A stretch of 64,000 bases of DNA from Aerococcus viridans (GCF_002083135.2 NZ_NBTM02000001.1:1922001-1986000), one strand, 5' to 3'. Shown: positions 1-8,390, counted from the stretch's first letter. Notes: a model not told the origin generated them from the letters alone. Numbers and translations are program-made.

Positions 1-1285
1 GCTTTAATTCATTTCTTAATTCTGGAGTAGAAAATGGATATTTTTGATTACTTGTTAAAGAATCTAGCCAATTTAAGATATCTGCTTCATAAATTAAATT
101 ACCCTTATCATCAGTAGCAAAAAATTCATTCAGATCAAAAGCATAATCCACATTCGTCTCTTCATCTAAATCTGCGCCTTGTTTAATTTGTTCAACAATC
201 ATGTTCGACATTTGATATGTATACATATTTAAAGTAGGTAATTCTTCATATGGATTATGTTCATCAGTTTCGCTTTCATCCCAGTTCGCTTTAGCTTCTT
301 GTTCATCCATATAAGACCAGTTAAATATTTGATTGGGTTCAAATTTGTCACTAGCAATTTGTTTAAATGGTGTTCCTGAAAGATGCAATATGTAGTCCGT
401 TTGAATTCTATCTAAAGCAAACTCAGTTTTATTTGTATCTACAGCCTCATGAGCTTCATCAATGACTACTAAATCCCAAGGTAACTGTTTAACCCAACGC
501 AACTTCGGAATATTTCCTCCAAAAAATTCAGAACCTTTCAAATCTTGTAAACTTACAAAGGCAATTTGAGCTGGATTATCAGAGTCTATCACTTTGTCCA
601 AATAATCTTCGCGACTTAATATATCCCTATTTGAAATCGCAGGACTATCACTTACAAAATAGTAAGTATGTTCTTTATCATACTTAATAAATTTCTCGTA
701 ATCATCCACCCATGAATTTCCGACTGCTGGTCTATTTGTTAATATTAAAACATTTGAAAATTCCATTTCTTTAATCAAATCGTAAGTAGTTAAAGTTTTT
801 CCAAATCTTGGTTTAGCATTCCACAAAAACTCCCCTGACTCACGACTTTTGAAATATCCAGCAGTCATTTCAACAGCTTCTCTTTGTTCTTGTCTTAAAA
901 CGTAACTCTCAGATTGTATAGAATCTTCTAACTCATGAATGTCTTCTTTTAACATAAATGCAGAAAACATTCTCTTTGATTTACTTACATCATTCTCAAA
1001 ATCAAACCACTCAGTACCGCTCTCTCTAGGAATACCTTTACGAACCAAGTAAGCATGGAAATCATGATCATTGAAATAATAACCATCATTAAACCGTGCG
1101 ACATAGTCCCACAATTTTTCAGGAGTTATACCTGCCGTATGGGTTTGTTCACGAATACGTCTATCCACGTCTCTCTCTGTGTAACCAATTTTAAACCAGC
1201 CCTGTTTCTCCAGGTTGCTTGGTGTTCGATAGGCATATATTTTTGGAATAATACGTGTCTTGGTATTAATATTCGGTGTTTGCAT
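1..1285 (-). CDS. GIY-YIG/DEAD-like helicase restriction protein (C-terminus off window)
   Basis: Probably the restriction or translocation subunit of a restriction-modification system. I translated it directly from the complement: it starts at ATG 1285, one base after the methylase stop, with a GGAGATGG ribosome site. Residues about 15-48 form a GIY-YIG/T5orf172-like module (IYAYRTP ... GWFKIGYTER ... RRIREQ). A superfamily 2 helicase core follows, with a P-loop (NAKPRFGKT) and a DEAH box (VVIDEAHEA). About 428 residues are visible and the frame is still open at base 1. Pairing of such helicases with Eco57I-type methylases is known; DNA cleavage by the GIY-YIG part is inference. Confidence 0.8.
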   Translation of the reverse strand, partial: MQTPNINTKTRIIPKIYAYRTPSNLEKQGWFKIGYTERDVDRRIREQTHTAGITPEKLWDYVARFNDGYYFNDHDFHAYLVRKGIPRESGTEWFDFENDVSKSKRMFSAFMLKEDIHELEDSIQSESYVLRQEQREAVEMTAGYFKSRESGEFLWNAKPRFGKTLTTYDLIKEMEFSNVLILTNRPAVGNSWVDDYEKFIKYDKEHTYYFVSDSPAISNRDILSREDYLDKVIDSDNPAQIAFVSLQDLKGSEFFGGNIPKLRWVKQLPWDLVVIDEAHEAVDTNKTEFALDRIQTDYILHLSGTPFKQIASDKFEPNQIFNWSYMDEQEAKANWDESETDEHNPYEELPTLNMYTYQMSNMIVEQIKQGADLDEETNVDYAFDLNEFFATDDKGNLIYEADILNWLDSLTSNQKYPFSTPELRNELK

Positions 1286-1286
1286 A

Positions 1287-3203
1287 TTATTCCATCTCCT
1301 TAACAATGGTCTCAATGTAATTAATATCATCATTATCAAGATTATACTTTTTGTACAACTGACTATCTATATCAGAAATAGATCCCATCCAATCAATATC
1401 TGAATCTGATTGAAAGTTTTGAAGTGGTACATAGCTCCAAACATCTTTACGAGCATTATCAGGGGTAGCTTTTTTAACGCTTAACATTACTCTAGCAAAT
1501 TTACTTTTAATATATTTATTTAATGCTATAGCTTCATTTTCTGTGTCAAAATTCCCGAGAGTAATAAAGGTTTGAGTAGGTATCATATGTGGTTCGGCCA
1601 CAAAGGGTTCACTTAATGCCTCTCCGATAGCTCCTGTACCATTTGATTTAGCAACAAAGACTTTCCATTTTCCAATTGTTGGATGATCTTGAATATATTT
1701 TCTACGTATCCATTTAACTTTTCTTTTATGGTTTTGGCGACCAAGTATTCCAATAAAGTCCTTTAAATTCTTTGGATGTTCATCCAGAAATATATCAGAA
1801 AGTTTATCAAAAATATTTGATGTAATTGATAAGCGTTCAGATTTTTTAACCTTATTTTTCATCTCCGGGAAATCTTTATAAACCATATCTGACAGTCTAT
1901 AGCTACTACGATTATGATGAATTAAGTTGATAGATTTCTCCATTATTGATGATACTTTGCTAGTAATTTTCTCCAATTCTTTGCTGCGAATAAATACTTC
2001 AATGTGGCCAAATTCTTTCTCATTATCATAATATGTTATTGCCACTCCACCCTTTATATCAGTGTTTTTGAAAATATTCCCACTGTATTGATCAAAATAT
2101 AAAACTTTTAAATGTGGATTATTCAGCATTTCTTGATTCCAACTGCTTTTAGTTTGTCCGGCATCGGATAAAAATCTTGCTGGAGTAATTAAGAGAGCTT
2201 TATTTGAAATTTTATATGCTTCGTCCATAAAGTAAGGATAAATTGGAACATCTCTATTATTTCCTTCAGTTGTCATTTGGTAAGGAGGATTCCCTATTAC
2301 AACATCAAACTTCATTTCTGTGTCATTCCTTTCCGAGAGCAATTTGAATTCGATTGTCTTGTCTACTCCCCACAACTTAATATTAGCTAGTTTAGGTGTG
2401 ATATATTCTTCAGTTTCTATCTCTTCAAATAGATTAAGTTGAGTCCCACTTTCTTCAAGGCCCCCAACCGAATATGGTACTTCATATGTTAAGCCGTCCA
2501 TTTGAAATACATTCAGACTTATTATTTTAGTAATTTCTAATAGTATTTTCTCTTTTGGGAAAGCTCCGAACATATAAAAATAATTATCGATAAATGTTAA
2601 GATTAAATTTTCTCTAGCTAGTAGAAGTGAGTCTCCTTGATATTCATAACCATAACTGGCTTTATAGATTTCAACAGCTAGCTTCAGCCATTCTTCTTCT
2701 AATTCTATTTTTTTATTCAATTTTTTAAATTTTATATCTATGAATCCTGATCGGTCTTTTAAAGGTATTACTTCGCCTGTTTCCATATCATAGCGGTTTA
2801 CCATATATGGAGCTTCTCCACATGTAATTTCTAGCCATTTAGTTTGAATAAAATCAGCTAAAGGTAATTTTTCCATATCCTTAAGTGCAGCATTTACTTG
2901 TAATTTAATTACCCATGAGGGTGTGAACACTTCTGCTTTATTACGTTGACGTTCAAGTTGGAGATCTATATCTTTATCTACTCTTGGTCGAATGAAACCT
3001 TCGTACCAACCAGTAATTAGATTGATTTTAATCTCTTGATCATCTCGGAATGAATATCCATGATTAATATAGCTATCTGTTCCCCACTTTATATTCTTAC
3101 CAGTGGTATGATCCTTAAGCAGTAAACTTAATAGTGATTCATTTTCTCTTATATTAGTTGAATCACTTAAATCTGATAGCGACAAGCTATTATCTTCTCT
3201 CAA
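1287..3203 (-). CDS. Eco57I-type adenine DNA methyltransferase
   Basis: A 638-residue N6-adenine methyltransferase, the modification partner of the downstream helicase. The catalytic motif NPPY is at residues 305-308 (FDVVIGNPPY). A SAM-binding region of the variant form WLEITCGEAPY lies at about 123-133. The C-terminal 200 residues (around IGKWKVFVAKSNGTGA and the following 100) look like a TaqI/Eco57I-type target-recognition domain, so a separate specificity subunit may not be needed. The start overlaps the end of the upstream small gene by 4 bases, and the stop is one base from the helicase ATG, so the three genes form one operon. Family assignment is firm; the sequence recognised is unknown. 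Confidence 0.85.
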   Translation of the reverse strand: MREDNSLSLSDLSDSTNIRENESLLSLLLKDHTTGKNIKWGTDSYINHGYSFRDDQEIKINLITGWYEGFIRPRVDKDIDLQLERQRNKAEVFTPSWVIKLQVNAALKDMEKLPLADFIQTKWLEITCGEAPYMVNRYDMETGEVIPLKDRSGFIDIKFKKLNKKIELEEEWLKLAVEIYKASYGYEYQGDSLLLARENLILTFIDNYFYMFGAFPKEKILLEITKIISLNVFQMDGLTYEVPYSVGGLEESGTQLNLFEEIETEEYITPKLANIKLWGVDKTIEFKLLSERNDTEMKFDVVIGNPPYQMTTEGNNRDVPIYPYFMDEAYKISNKALLITPARFLSDAGQTKSSWNQEMLNNPHLKVLYFDQYSGNIFKNTDIKGGVAITYYDNEKEFGHIEVFIRSKELEKITSKVSSIMEKSINLIHHNRSSYRLSDMVYKDFPEMKNKVKKSERLSITSNIFDKLSDIFLDEHPKNLKDFIGILGRQNHKRKVKWIRRKYIQDHPTIGKWKVFVAKSNGTGAIGEALSEPFVAEPHMIPTQTFITLGNFDTENEAIALNKYIKSKFARVMLSVKKATPDNARKDVWSYVPLQNFQSDSDIDWMGSISDIDSQLYKKYNLDNDDINYIETIVKEME

Positions 3204-3457
3204 GAAGCCACCTCCTTAGCTTTTTGGTTAGTTATTATATTTTCTACTACTGTTAAACGATTTTTACCGCATTGTTGCTTAAGTATCGTAGTAAAATCAT
3301 CGTTTTTTATTATTTTACGTTGGTTATTTTTATAAATTATGATTATATTTTCTTCTAACTCTTCATCTGTTAGATTATCTACCCAATATTCATCAACTAT
3401 TTCATTAATAATAGCTGCAACTTCCCGTTGGGTACGGTAAAATTTCTTTATTTTCAC
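3200..3457 (-). CDS. Small protein of R-M operon (TIGR04540-like)
   Basis: An 85-residue charged protein that opens the R-M operon. The start is GTG at 3457 behind an AGAGGTG ribosome site; the stop overlaps the methylase start by 4 bases, implying translational coupling. The pattern of an N-terminal YRTQREVA, an acidic middle and a C-terminal FTTILKQQCGKNRL resembles the TIGR04540 family of about 80-residue Firmicutes proteins as I remember it; this needs a profile search. Its role is unknown. Position suggests a regulator or accessory factor of the R-M system. No signal peptide or membrane segment is visible. Confidence 0.7.
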   Translation of the reverse strand: MKIKKFYRTQREVAAIINEIVDEYWVDNLTDEELEENIIIIYKNNQRKIIKNDDFTTILKQQCGKNRLTVVENIITNQKAKEVAS

Positions 3458-3491
3458 AGAATCACCTCTGTCATATTTAATTCTTACTTTT

Positions 3492-3520
3492 ACTATACTT
3501 TAGATACGTTTAGTAATCCC
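3492..3520 (-). promoter_or_regulatory. Candidate R-M operon promoter, split by IS insertion
   Basis: On the minus strand TATAGT (3497-3492) is a plausible -10 box, 35 bases before the GTG start of the small protein. A -35 box with 17-bp spacing would fall at 3515-3520, exactly across the junction with the IS element that starts at 3519. The present hexamer is a poor match, so transcription may now start inside the IS. This is inference from spacing only. Confidence 0.35.
3512..3518. repeat. Left 7-bp direct repeat of the composite transposon
   Basis: AGTAATC directly abuts the outer end of IS copy 1. The identical 7 bases directly abut the outer end of IS copy 2 at 11017-11023. This is the pattern of a target-site duplication made when the entire 7.5-kb block inserted as one unit. 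Other repeat lengths do not match at these junctions. Confidence 0.75.
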
Positions 3521-5127
3521 TGAATAATTCATACCTCTAATTTCAGAGGCCAGTTTATTATGTTTCTGTTATATTTTGCAGTTTTTCTATTATATACATT
3601 GAGATATTTCAATTTTTTGATTCTATTCGTTGATTACTCGAGAAATTCCAGGATAACTTGAATTTTGGGCGCACTTCTCCCTGGGCATTGTTCATTTTTT
3701 TAAAAATGAATATTTATTAAATATACTGTCGAATCCCTTGGATTCGCCTGAATGTATTATAAAACTCGGCCTGATAAACGTGCGAACTTGAGAGCTTCAA
3801 ATACATTTGTCTAGCTGTACGGACGATTTTTCCTGCTACTTTGAATAACCGAAGTCGGATGGTATTCACTTGGAGCCCTTTCCAATTAGAATCAAAACAG
3901 CTTGTACGTAAGAAATTCACCAAATTATAAGCCAGTAGACTAATCATCATACGGGATTCGTTTGCTAGAAATCCTGGACTATCAGTTTTATCGAAAAAGA
4001 AACCGTTCTTGGCTTCTTTAATGTAATTTTCCATGGTGCCGCGTTTATTGTAAGTTTCAAACACGCTTTTCGCTGAAATGTTTTCAGAAAGATTGGTCAC
4101 AATAAAGGCATGGCTAAAAAGTAATTCACCGACTTCTCGTGTCGAACGAATGCAAACACGACGAGGCTTTGTCCATGAAGAAGCTTGATAGGAAACTGAG
4201 TGATAGTAAACTTCTTTTTCATCCCAAGGATGATTATTATCATAGAACACAAATTCTTCTGCCAAGCGGTATAAGTTTCGATTGGCTTTGAGTCGAATGA
4301 CGTAGTAATTGTCATGTATATCGCATAGATCGTAGACAGCCGGCGTTGCAAATCCACTATCTCCACGTACTAGGATATCAGTCGTTGGAACCGTTTGGTT
4401 ATAGTGTTCTAACAGTGGTTTAAGAAATGCTTTAACCCCATTGGAAGTATATTGATTACCTGAACGGAGTTTAGCTTTTAAGAAGTCACCGGTCAGCCCA
4501 TCAAATGCGACTAATGGATGATAGCCATTCGTTCCATAATGAGCGTTGTAAGCTGTTTGTTCTTGGTTACCGAAGGTATCCGAATGCGTAGAATCCAAGT
4601 CGATAATCATGTTTGTATCATTACGCACTAGACGGGCTTTGTCGATTAATGTTTGATTGAGCTCCTGAAGTGTGAGGATTGTATCTTGTCCCACTCGATT
4701 AAAAAATCGTGAGATAGACGACTGAGAAGCTAATGGCTCGTCACTTGAAAGAGTCTGTAAAACTGGGTCATGTTGCAGAATATTTGTCGCAGAATCTGTA
4801 TCATAACCTGCTATAATCTGCAGAATTAATTGCTTCAACAGTTTATGATTTGTATGTGTCCAATATTTTCGATCGTCTTGAAAGGTAACTATTTTTTCAG
4901 CGAGTTGAGTAAATTGGAAAACATCCATCATTTCATCTATAAGAACTAAGCCAGAATCACTGGATAAACGACCACCTGTATGAGAGACATGTAAATCATT
5001 ATTGAATTTTGCAGCAGTTTCTTGTAAAGTAACCATTGAGAGAACTCCTTTCTATTGGTTGTTTGTCGTGAATTAACCATATCAGAAAGGGGTTCTTTTT
5101 TCATCACCTAATGGGTGATGGACAAGA
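3519..5127 (-). mobile_element. IS1380-family element, copy 1, right end deleted
   Basis: This copy matches copy 2 (9344-10952) over 1609 bases with two substitutions that I found. The outer end begins CCTGAATAATTCATA, the terminal inverted repeat. The opposite end, 64 bases in copy 2 including its inverted repeat, is missing: homology stops after GATGGACAAGA at 5127, where a cytochrome-b5 gene fragment begins. The element should therefore be unable to move alone, but its left end can pair with the right end of copy 2 to move the whole block. The IS1380 family includes ISEcp1, known for mobilising resistance genes. Confidence 0.9.
3717..5036 (-). CDS. IS1380-family DDE transposase (copy 1)
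   Basis: A 439-residue transposase that cuts and joins the IS ends. DDE signature regions are visible: IDLDST (first Asp), VRGDSGF (second Asp), and the YNKRGTMENYIKEAK block (Glu). It differs from copy 2 by two residues, Ser rather than Phe in RLSSDSGL and Asp rather than Asn in AVYDLCD. The frame is intact, with an AGGAG-like site before ATG 5036 (GAAAGGAGTTCTCTC). Although its own element lacks an inverted repeat, the protein could act in trans on copy 2 and on the composite. Confidence 0.93.
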   Translation of the reverse strand: MVTLQETAAKFNNDLHVSHTGGRLSSDSGLVLIDEMMDVFQFTQLAEKIVTFQDDRKYWTHTNHKLLKQLILQIIAGYDTDSATNILQHDPVLQTLSSDEPLASQSSISRFFNRVGQDTILTLQELNQTLIDKARLVRNDTNMIIDLDSTHSDTFGNQEQTAYNAHYGTNGYHPLVAFDGLTGDFLKAKLRSGNQYTSNGVKAFLKPLLEHYNQTVPTTDILVRGDSGFATPAVYDLCDIHDNYYVIRLKANRNLYRLAEEFVFYDNNHPWDEKEVYYHSVSYQASSWTKPRRVCIRSTREVGELLFSHAFIVTNLSENISAKSVFETYNKRGTMENYIKEAKNGFFFDKTDSPGFLANESRMMISLLAYNLVNFLRTSCFDSNWKGLQVNTIRLRLFKVAGKIVRTARQMYLKLSSSHVYQAEFYNTFRRIQGIRQYI

Positions 5128-5323
5128 TGGAAGTCAAGCTTACGTAGCAGTAGGCGACGTTGTTTACGATGTTACAGATGCAGAAGGATGGGAAGACGGT
5201 GTCCACGAAGGTGGAATCGAAGCTGGAAATGTTTATGCTGAAGAAGACTTCGAAGAATCTCCACATGGTACAGAAGTATTAGATAACGTACCTATTGTAG
5301 GTACAGTGGATCGTGGAGAATAA
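5111..5323 (+). pseudogene. Cytochrome b5-like heme-binding domain fragment fused to IS end
   Basis: The reading frame from 5118 onward (DGQDGSQAYVAVGDVVYDVT ... SPHGTEVLDNVPIVGT) matches the middle and C-terminal part of the bacterial cytochrome-b5-like heme/steroid-binding domain (COG4892 type). The N-terminal half, including the usual LEEL...F segment, is gone. The first codons come from the IS end, so the 70-residue open frame is a chimera created by the deletion junction. The frame stays open to a TAA, suggesting recent damage. A functional product is unlikely. Confidence 0.7.
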
Positions 5324-5375
5324 CAAATAAAATATTGTTAGAACTGGGACAAAAATTTTCAGTTTCTGAATAAAC

Positions 5376-5418
5376 AAAGAGGCGTTCAAAATCTAAATGA
5401 TTTTGTGACGCCTCTTTT
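5376..5418. terminator. Bidirectional terminator between mph and b5 fragment
   Basis: Stem AAAGAGGCGT pairs with ACGCCTCTTT, extended by CAAAAT/ATTTTG, with A and T tracts on either side. It can end the mph transcript (minus) and the b5 remnant (plus). The stretch 5419-5541 holds no recognisable gene. Confidence 0.8.
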
Positions 5419-5541
5419 ATTTTATCGATTCATTGGAACCTCGTAAGAACAAACTAAAGTAGCTGTTGTCTCAGCCACTTTTTCAGTTTCTTGTCTAATC
5501 GTTATACTCGGTGATTTGTCTACTTTTCTATTTCAAAATCT

Positions 5542-6438
5542 TTATTGCTCATGACTAAACATTTGTTTAGCTATTTGATCGTACTCTTCTAAACCAGATG
5601 TCATCGCAAATTCTGCAATTGTAATCCCTTGTGTAGAAAGAAGCTCCATAATATGCTGTCTCATCTTCGGCCATGTATAACCGCCCGCTTTATTATAAGC
5701 CTCAATTAACTCTTCCAGTTGATTTTCACTGAATAACATGTAAAATGCTGTGAAATCATTGGATACATCGGCAACTTTTGCTTCAGTCCAGTCAATTATT
5801 CCATTAATTTTAAACTGTTCATCAACCAGTGTATGTCCAGGGAACAGGTCCCCATGAATAAAGCCTGTTTCTTTTGGCCACATTTCTTCATCATCAATCC
5901 ACTTCTGCCATCTTTCCCACAAAGACTTATTCACTTTATATCGATTATTTACTGTATCCATCCGTTCTTTCATGGATGTTTGAAGTTCTGCTGCAGACTG
6001 AACAGGAAGTCCTGCTGCTTTGGCTTTTTCTTTAGAAGCGCCATGTAAAGTAGCAAGCGCCTTTCCTAAGCTTTGAATATAATTCTCTGGAACCTTTTTA
6101 ATATCGAAGACCCAATCCTGTTCTTGTGTTTCTATATCCGTAGTGACTGCTGGTTTTCCCTCTAATTTCTTGTAGGCAATCAATTCTTCTGTAAAAATTT
6201 CCCAATTTGGAACTTGAAAATCACTATCCAACTCATTTACAAGATCAAGAATACTTTTTTCAATTTGTACTTTTTCAAATACATCTTTTCTTCTAGGAAT
6301 ACGAAGTACCCATTCTGTACCATTTTCATCTGTTCCAAATACAACTTGGAAGTCTAATCCCATATTAATAAATTCTAGTGACGTTTCATCGATTTGTAAA
6401 TGATGATGTCTAGCTAATTTCAAAACATTATTTTCCAT
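5542..6438 (-). CDS. mph: Macrolide 2'-phosphotransferase (Mph family)
   Basis: A cytoplasmic kinase that phosphorylates the desosamine 2'-hydroxyl of 14- and 15-membered macrolides using nucleoside triphosphate. Protein-kinase-like (APH) fold. Visible features, numbered from the longer open frame: GLDFQVVFGTDENGTEWVLR near residue 30, catalytic HGD at 197-199, and the metal-binding Asp in IIDWTEAK at 219. The layout is close to Mph(C)/Mph(B) from memory; the exact class cannot be set here. The frame opens at 6444, but AGGAG lies only 3 bases before that ATG and 9 before the ATG at 6438, so 6438 is preferred. It lies 79 bases after the msr gene and is probably co-transcribed. Resistance is inferred, not shown. 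Confidence 0.88.
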   Translation of the reverse strand: MENNVLKLARHHHLQIDETSLEFINMGLDFQVVFGTDENGTEWVLRIPRRKDVFEKVQIEKSILDLVNELDSDFQVPNWEIFTEELIAYKKLEGKPAVTTDIETQEQDWVFDIKKVPENYIQSLGKALATLHGASKEKAKAAGLPVQSAAELQTSMKERMDTVNNRYKVNKSLWERWQKWIDDEEMWPKETGFIHGDLFPGHTLVDEQFKINGIIDWTEAKVADVSNDFTAFYMLFSENQLEELIEAYNKAGGYTWPKMRQHIMELLSTQGITIAEFAMTSGLEEYDQIAKQMFSHEQ

Positions 6439-6487
6439 ATCCATTCACTCCTATTCAGATTTTTTCCTTTTAACACCAGACGCTTAA

Positions 6488-6515
6488 AAATAGCCCCTCA
6501 TTCAAAATAAGGGCA
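6488..6515 (-). terminator. Weak hairpin between msr and mph
   Basis: On the minus strand GCCC-13 nt-GGGGC is followed by TATTTTT. It may partly stop transcripts leaving the msr gene and so lower mph expression. The stem is short, so the call is tentative. Confidence 0.35.
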
Positions 6516-6523
6516 TCATGAGC

Positions 6524-7996
6524 TTAGTACTCAACCAAGTTTAATCGTTGATCTCTTATCTCCCATATCTGTTCGGCCACTCGTTCCATAAAATATTTAT
6601 CGTGTGAGGTAAACAGAATCGTACCTTTGTAACTTTTCATCAATAACTCCAAGGCTTCAATTGTTTGTACGTCAATAAAATTCGTCGGTTCATCTAAGAT
6701 AAGGACATTACTTGGATCTGTAAATAACTTCGCAATGACTAACCGAGTAACTTCTCCACCACTCAAATCGACCACTGATTTCTTTACAACTTCTGTTTGA
6801 TCAAAACCTAAGTTATTTAAAATGCTTCGAATAACCGGTTCCTCCAAATGTGAATCTTGTTTTAAATACTCTATCATTGTTTTGTCTTGTGATAGTTGGT
6901 AAGCCTTTTGTTTGTAAACGGAAAAGACGATTTTATTCGATAAGGTAATACCTTCCCCATCATTTACAATATACTCTAACAACGTTGATTTCCCAGACCC
7001 ATTTGGACCAGTTATACCAATTCGTTTTCCTAATGGCAGTTGAAAACTCGCTTCGTCAAATAATACCTTAGAGCCCCTTTGAATCGTAACTTTGTGTCCC
7101 ATAATCGGGAAGTCATTATGCATCTCTAAATTTTTAGGTTGTGGAAAGTTGATGACTTTTTCTTCCGCAACATTTTGAACCTCATCCAGTTGTTCTGCTC
7201 TTTTTTGTATGGCTTTCGCAGCTTTATGGGCTGCTTTTTGAACCGTATCTTTTTGTTTGGAAGAAGCCAGTCGATCAGGTTTTACAGCTTTGTTTTTCTG
7301 TTTAGTACTTACGCTGGCCATTTTTTCAGCCTGCGCTTGTTTCTCTTTCGCCGCCTGTTCTAAATGTTGTTTTTCTTTTGTGAATTTTTCAAACGCATTT
7401 TGTTGTTCAATTAATTCTTGTTTTTTTAATGCTTGATAAGCAGAATAGTTACCTGGATAAACGGTCACTTTCCCGTTATTCACTTCCCAAATTGTGTCCA
7501 CGACTTGATCTAAAAAGTAACGATCATGGCTAACTACAATCAGCGTACCATAATAGTATTTTAACTGATCCACTAGAAATTGAATGCCATCGGTATCTAA
7601 ATGTGTAGTAGGCTCATCCATTAATAAGCCAAATTGGTACGTCGAAAAGTACTCTGCGAGGCGCAGCCGTGTTTGTTGCCCGCCACTGTAATTTTCAACT
7701 TCATGTTCTGGGAGATCTAAGCGCGATAAATACTCGGGGTCAATCTTCTCATAATCCGGCTTCATTCCTTCTTGAATTTGTTCATAATATTCAAAATAAA
7801 TCGTACGATGAACTGTACCAATATCAGGTTTTAACTTTCCACAAATAAGATTAAGCAAAGCACTCTTACCTTCTCCATTTCCACCAACGATTCCTATTTT
7901 TTCATTTTCGTAGACCTTCAATTCATCAATCGCTAAAATATCTCGACTCATAAAACTTTTTTCAACATTCTTTAATTCTAATACTAATTTATTCAT
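6524..7996 (-). CDS. msr: Msr-type ABC-F ribosomal protection protein
   Basis: A 490-residue soluble ABC-F ATPase that displaces macrolides (often streptogramin B as well) from the ribosome exit tunnel. Two nucleotide-binding domains: Walker A GGNGEGKS (38-45), signature YSGGQ (103-107) and Walker B LLMDEPT (about 124-130); then GPNGSGKS (330-337), LSGGE (411-415) and VLILDEPT (431-438). The long linker, about 190-290, is rich in K, Q and A with SSKQKDTVQKAAHK, very like Msr(A). There are no membrane segments, as usual for ABC-F. The ribosome site is AGGAGTGA before ATG 7996. The upstream leader peptide supports macrolide induction. The neighbouring mph mirrors the msr(A)-mph(C) pairing of staphylococci. 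Confidence 0.9.
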   Translation of the reverse strand: MNKLVLELKNVEKSFMSRDILAIDELKVYENEKIGIVGGNGEGKSALLNLICGKLKPDIGTVHRTIYFEYYEQIQEGMKPDYEKIDPEYLSRLDLPEHEVENYSGGQQTRLRLAEYFSTYQFGLLMDEPTTHLDTDGIQFLVDQLKYYYGTLIVVSHDRYFLDQVVDTIWEVNNGKVTVYPGNYSAYQALKKQELIEQQNAFEKFTKEKQHLEQAAKEKQAQAEKMASVSTKQKNKAVKPDRLASSKQKDTVQKAAHKAAKAIQKRAEQLDEVQNVAEEKVINFPQPKNLEMHNDFPIMGHKVTIQRGSKVLFDEASFQLPLGKRIGITGPNGSGKSTLLEYIVNDGEGITLSNKIVFSVYKQKAYQLSQDKTMIEYLKQDSHLEEPVIRSILNNLGFDQTEVVKKSVVDLSGGEVTRLVIAKLFTDPSNVLILDEPTNFIDVQTIEALELLMKSYKGTILFTSHDKYFMERVAEQIWEIRDQRLNLVEY

Positions 7997-8113
7997 GCTT
8001 TCTCACTCCTGTATATTTTATACCTGTTATAGCAACTTCATTTAGGCAATAAAAAATACAGGTCAAAGTCTTATCGGCTTTAATCTGCATAAATGATCTT
8101 ATTATGAGCGTAT

Positions 8114-8150
8114 GAAAAGACAGTTACCCCTCTATGGGTCAAACAACTGT
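8114..8150 (-). terminator. Terminator hairpin 2 in msr leader
   Basis: Minus-strand stem ACAGTT...AACTGT with inner ACCC/GGGT, followed by CTTTTC. It lies between the leader peptide and the msr start, where ABC-F attenuators place a conditional terminator. Confidence 0.6.
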
Positions 8151-8191
8151 ACGTTTAATGAAAAGCCCAATACAGAAAACTTAAGCATGAC

Positions 8192-8219
8192 AAAAAGGCC
8201 AATCTAATCGATAAGATTG
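8192..8219 (-). terminator. Terminator hairpin 1 in msr leader
   Basis: Minus-strand CAATCT...AGATTG with inner A-T pairs, then GCCTTTTTG, 20-25 bases after the leader peptide stop. This spacing fits an attenuator whose folding depends on a ribosome stalled on the leader. Confidence 0.6.
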
Positions 8220-8240
8220 ATCTGCTTCTTATTGCCATCC

Positions 8241-8267
8241 TTAACGTAATCTCATTGAGTTAATCAT
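8241..8267 (-). CDS. Macrolide-responsive leader peptide MINSMRLR
   Basis: An 8-codon open frame (ATG 8267 to TAA 8241) with an AGAGGAG ribosome site 8-9 bases upstream, in the transcribed leader of the msr gene. The end SMRLR matches the staphylococcal msr(A) leader MTASMRLK/R and carries the R-L-R (+x+) motif known to stall ribosomes when a macrolide is bound. Stalling would be expected to disfavour the terminators just downstream. The peptide was read directly; the regulatory role is inferred from the known msr(A)/erm systems. Confidence 0.8.
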   Translation of the reverse strand: MINSMRLR

Positions 8268-8300
8268 TTTTTCAACGCTCCTCTGTTGTAATGTATTCAT

Positions 8301-8329
8301 AATATATCACAACTGTTTTCGTTTCTCAA
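8301..8329 (-). promoter_or_regulatory. Promoter of the msr-mph unit
   Basis: Minus-strand TTGAGA (8329-8324), a 17-base spacer and TATATT (8306-8301). It lies 34 bases ahead of the leader peptide ATG, with about 300 bases of leader before the msr start. Confidence 0.7.
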
Positions 8330-8390
8330 GAAATTCTTAAGAAAAAGTCTATTTCTACACCATTAAATATTATTCTTCGTCTTTATTTTT

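Noticed and set aside
4097-4366. 89-codon open frame inside both transposase genes (also 9922-10191)
   Set aside because: Same strand but another frame of an intact transposase; no ribosome site and no protein-like pattern.
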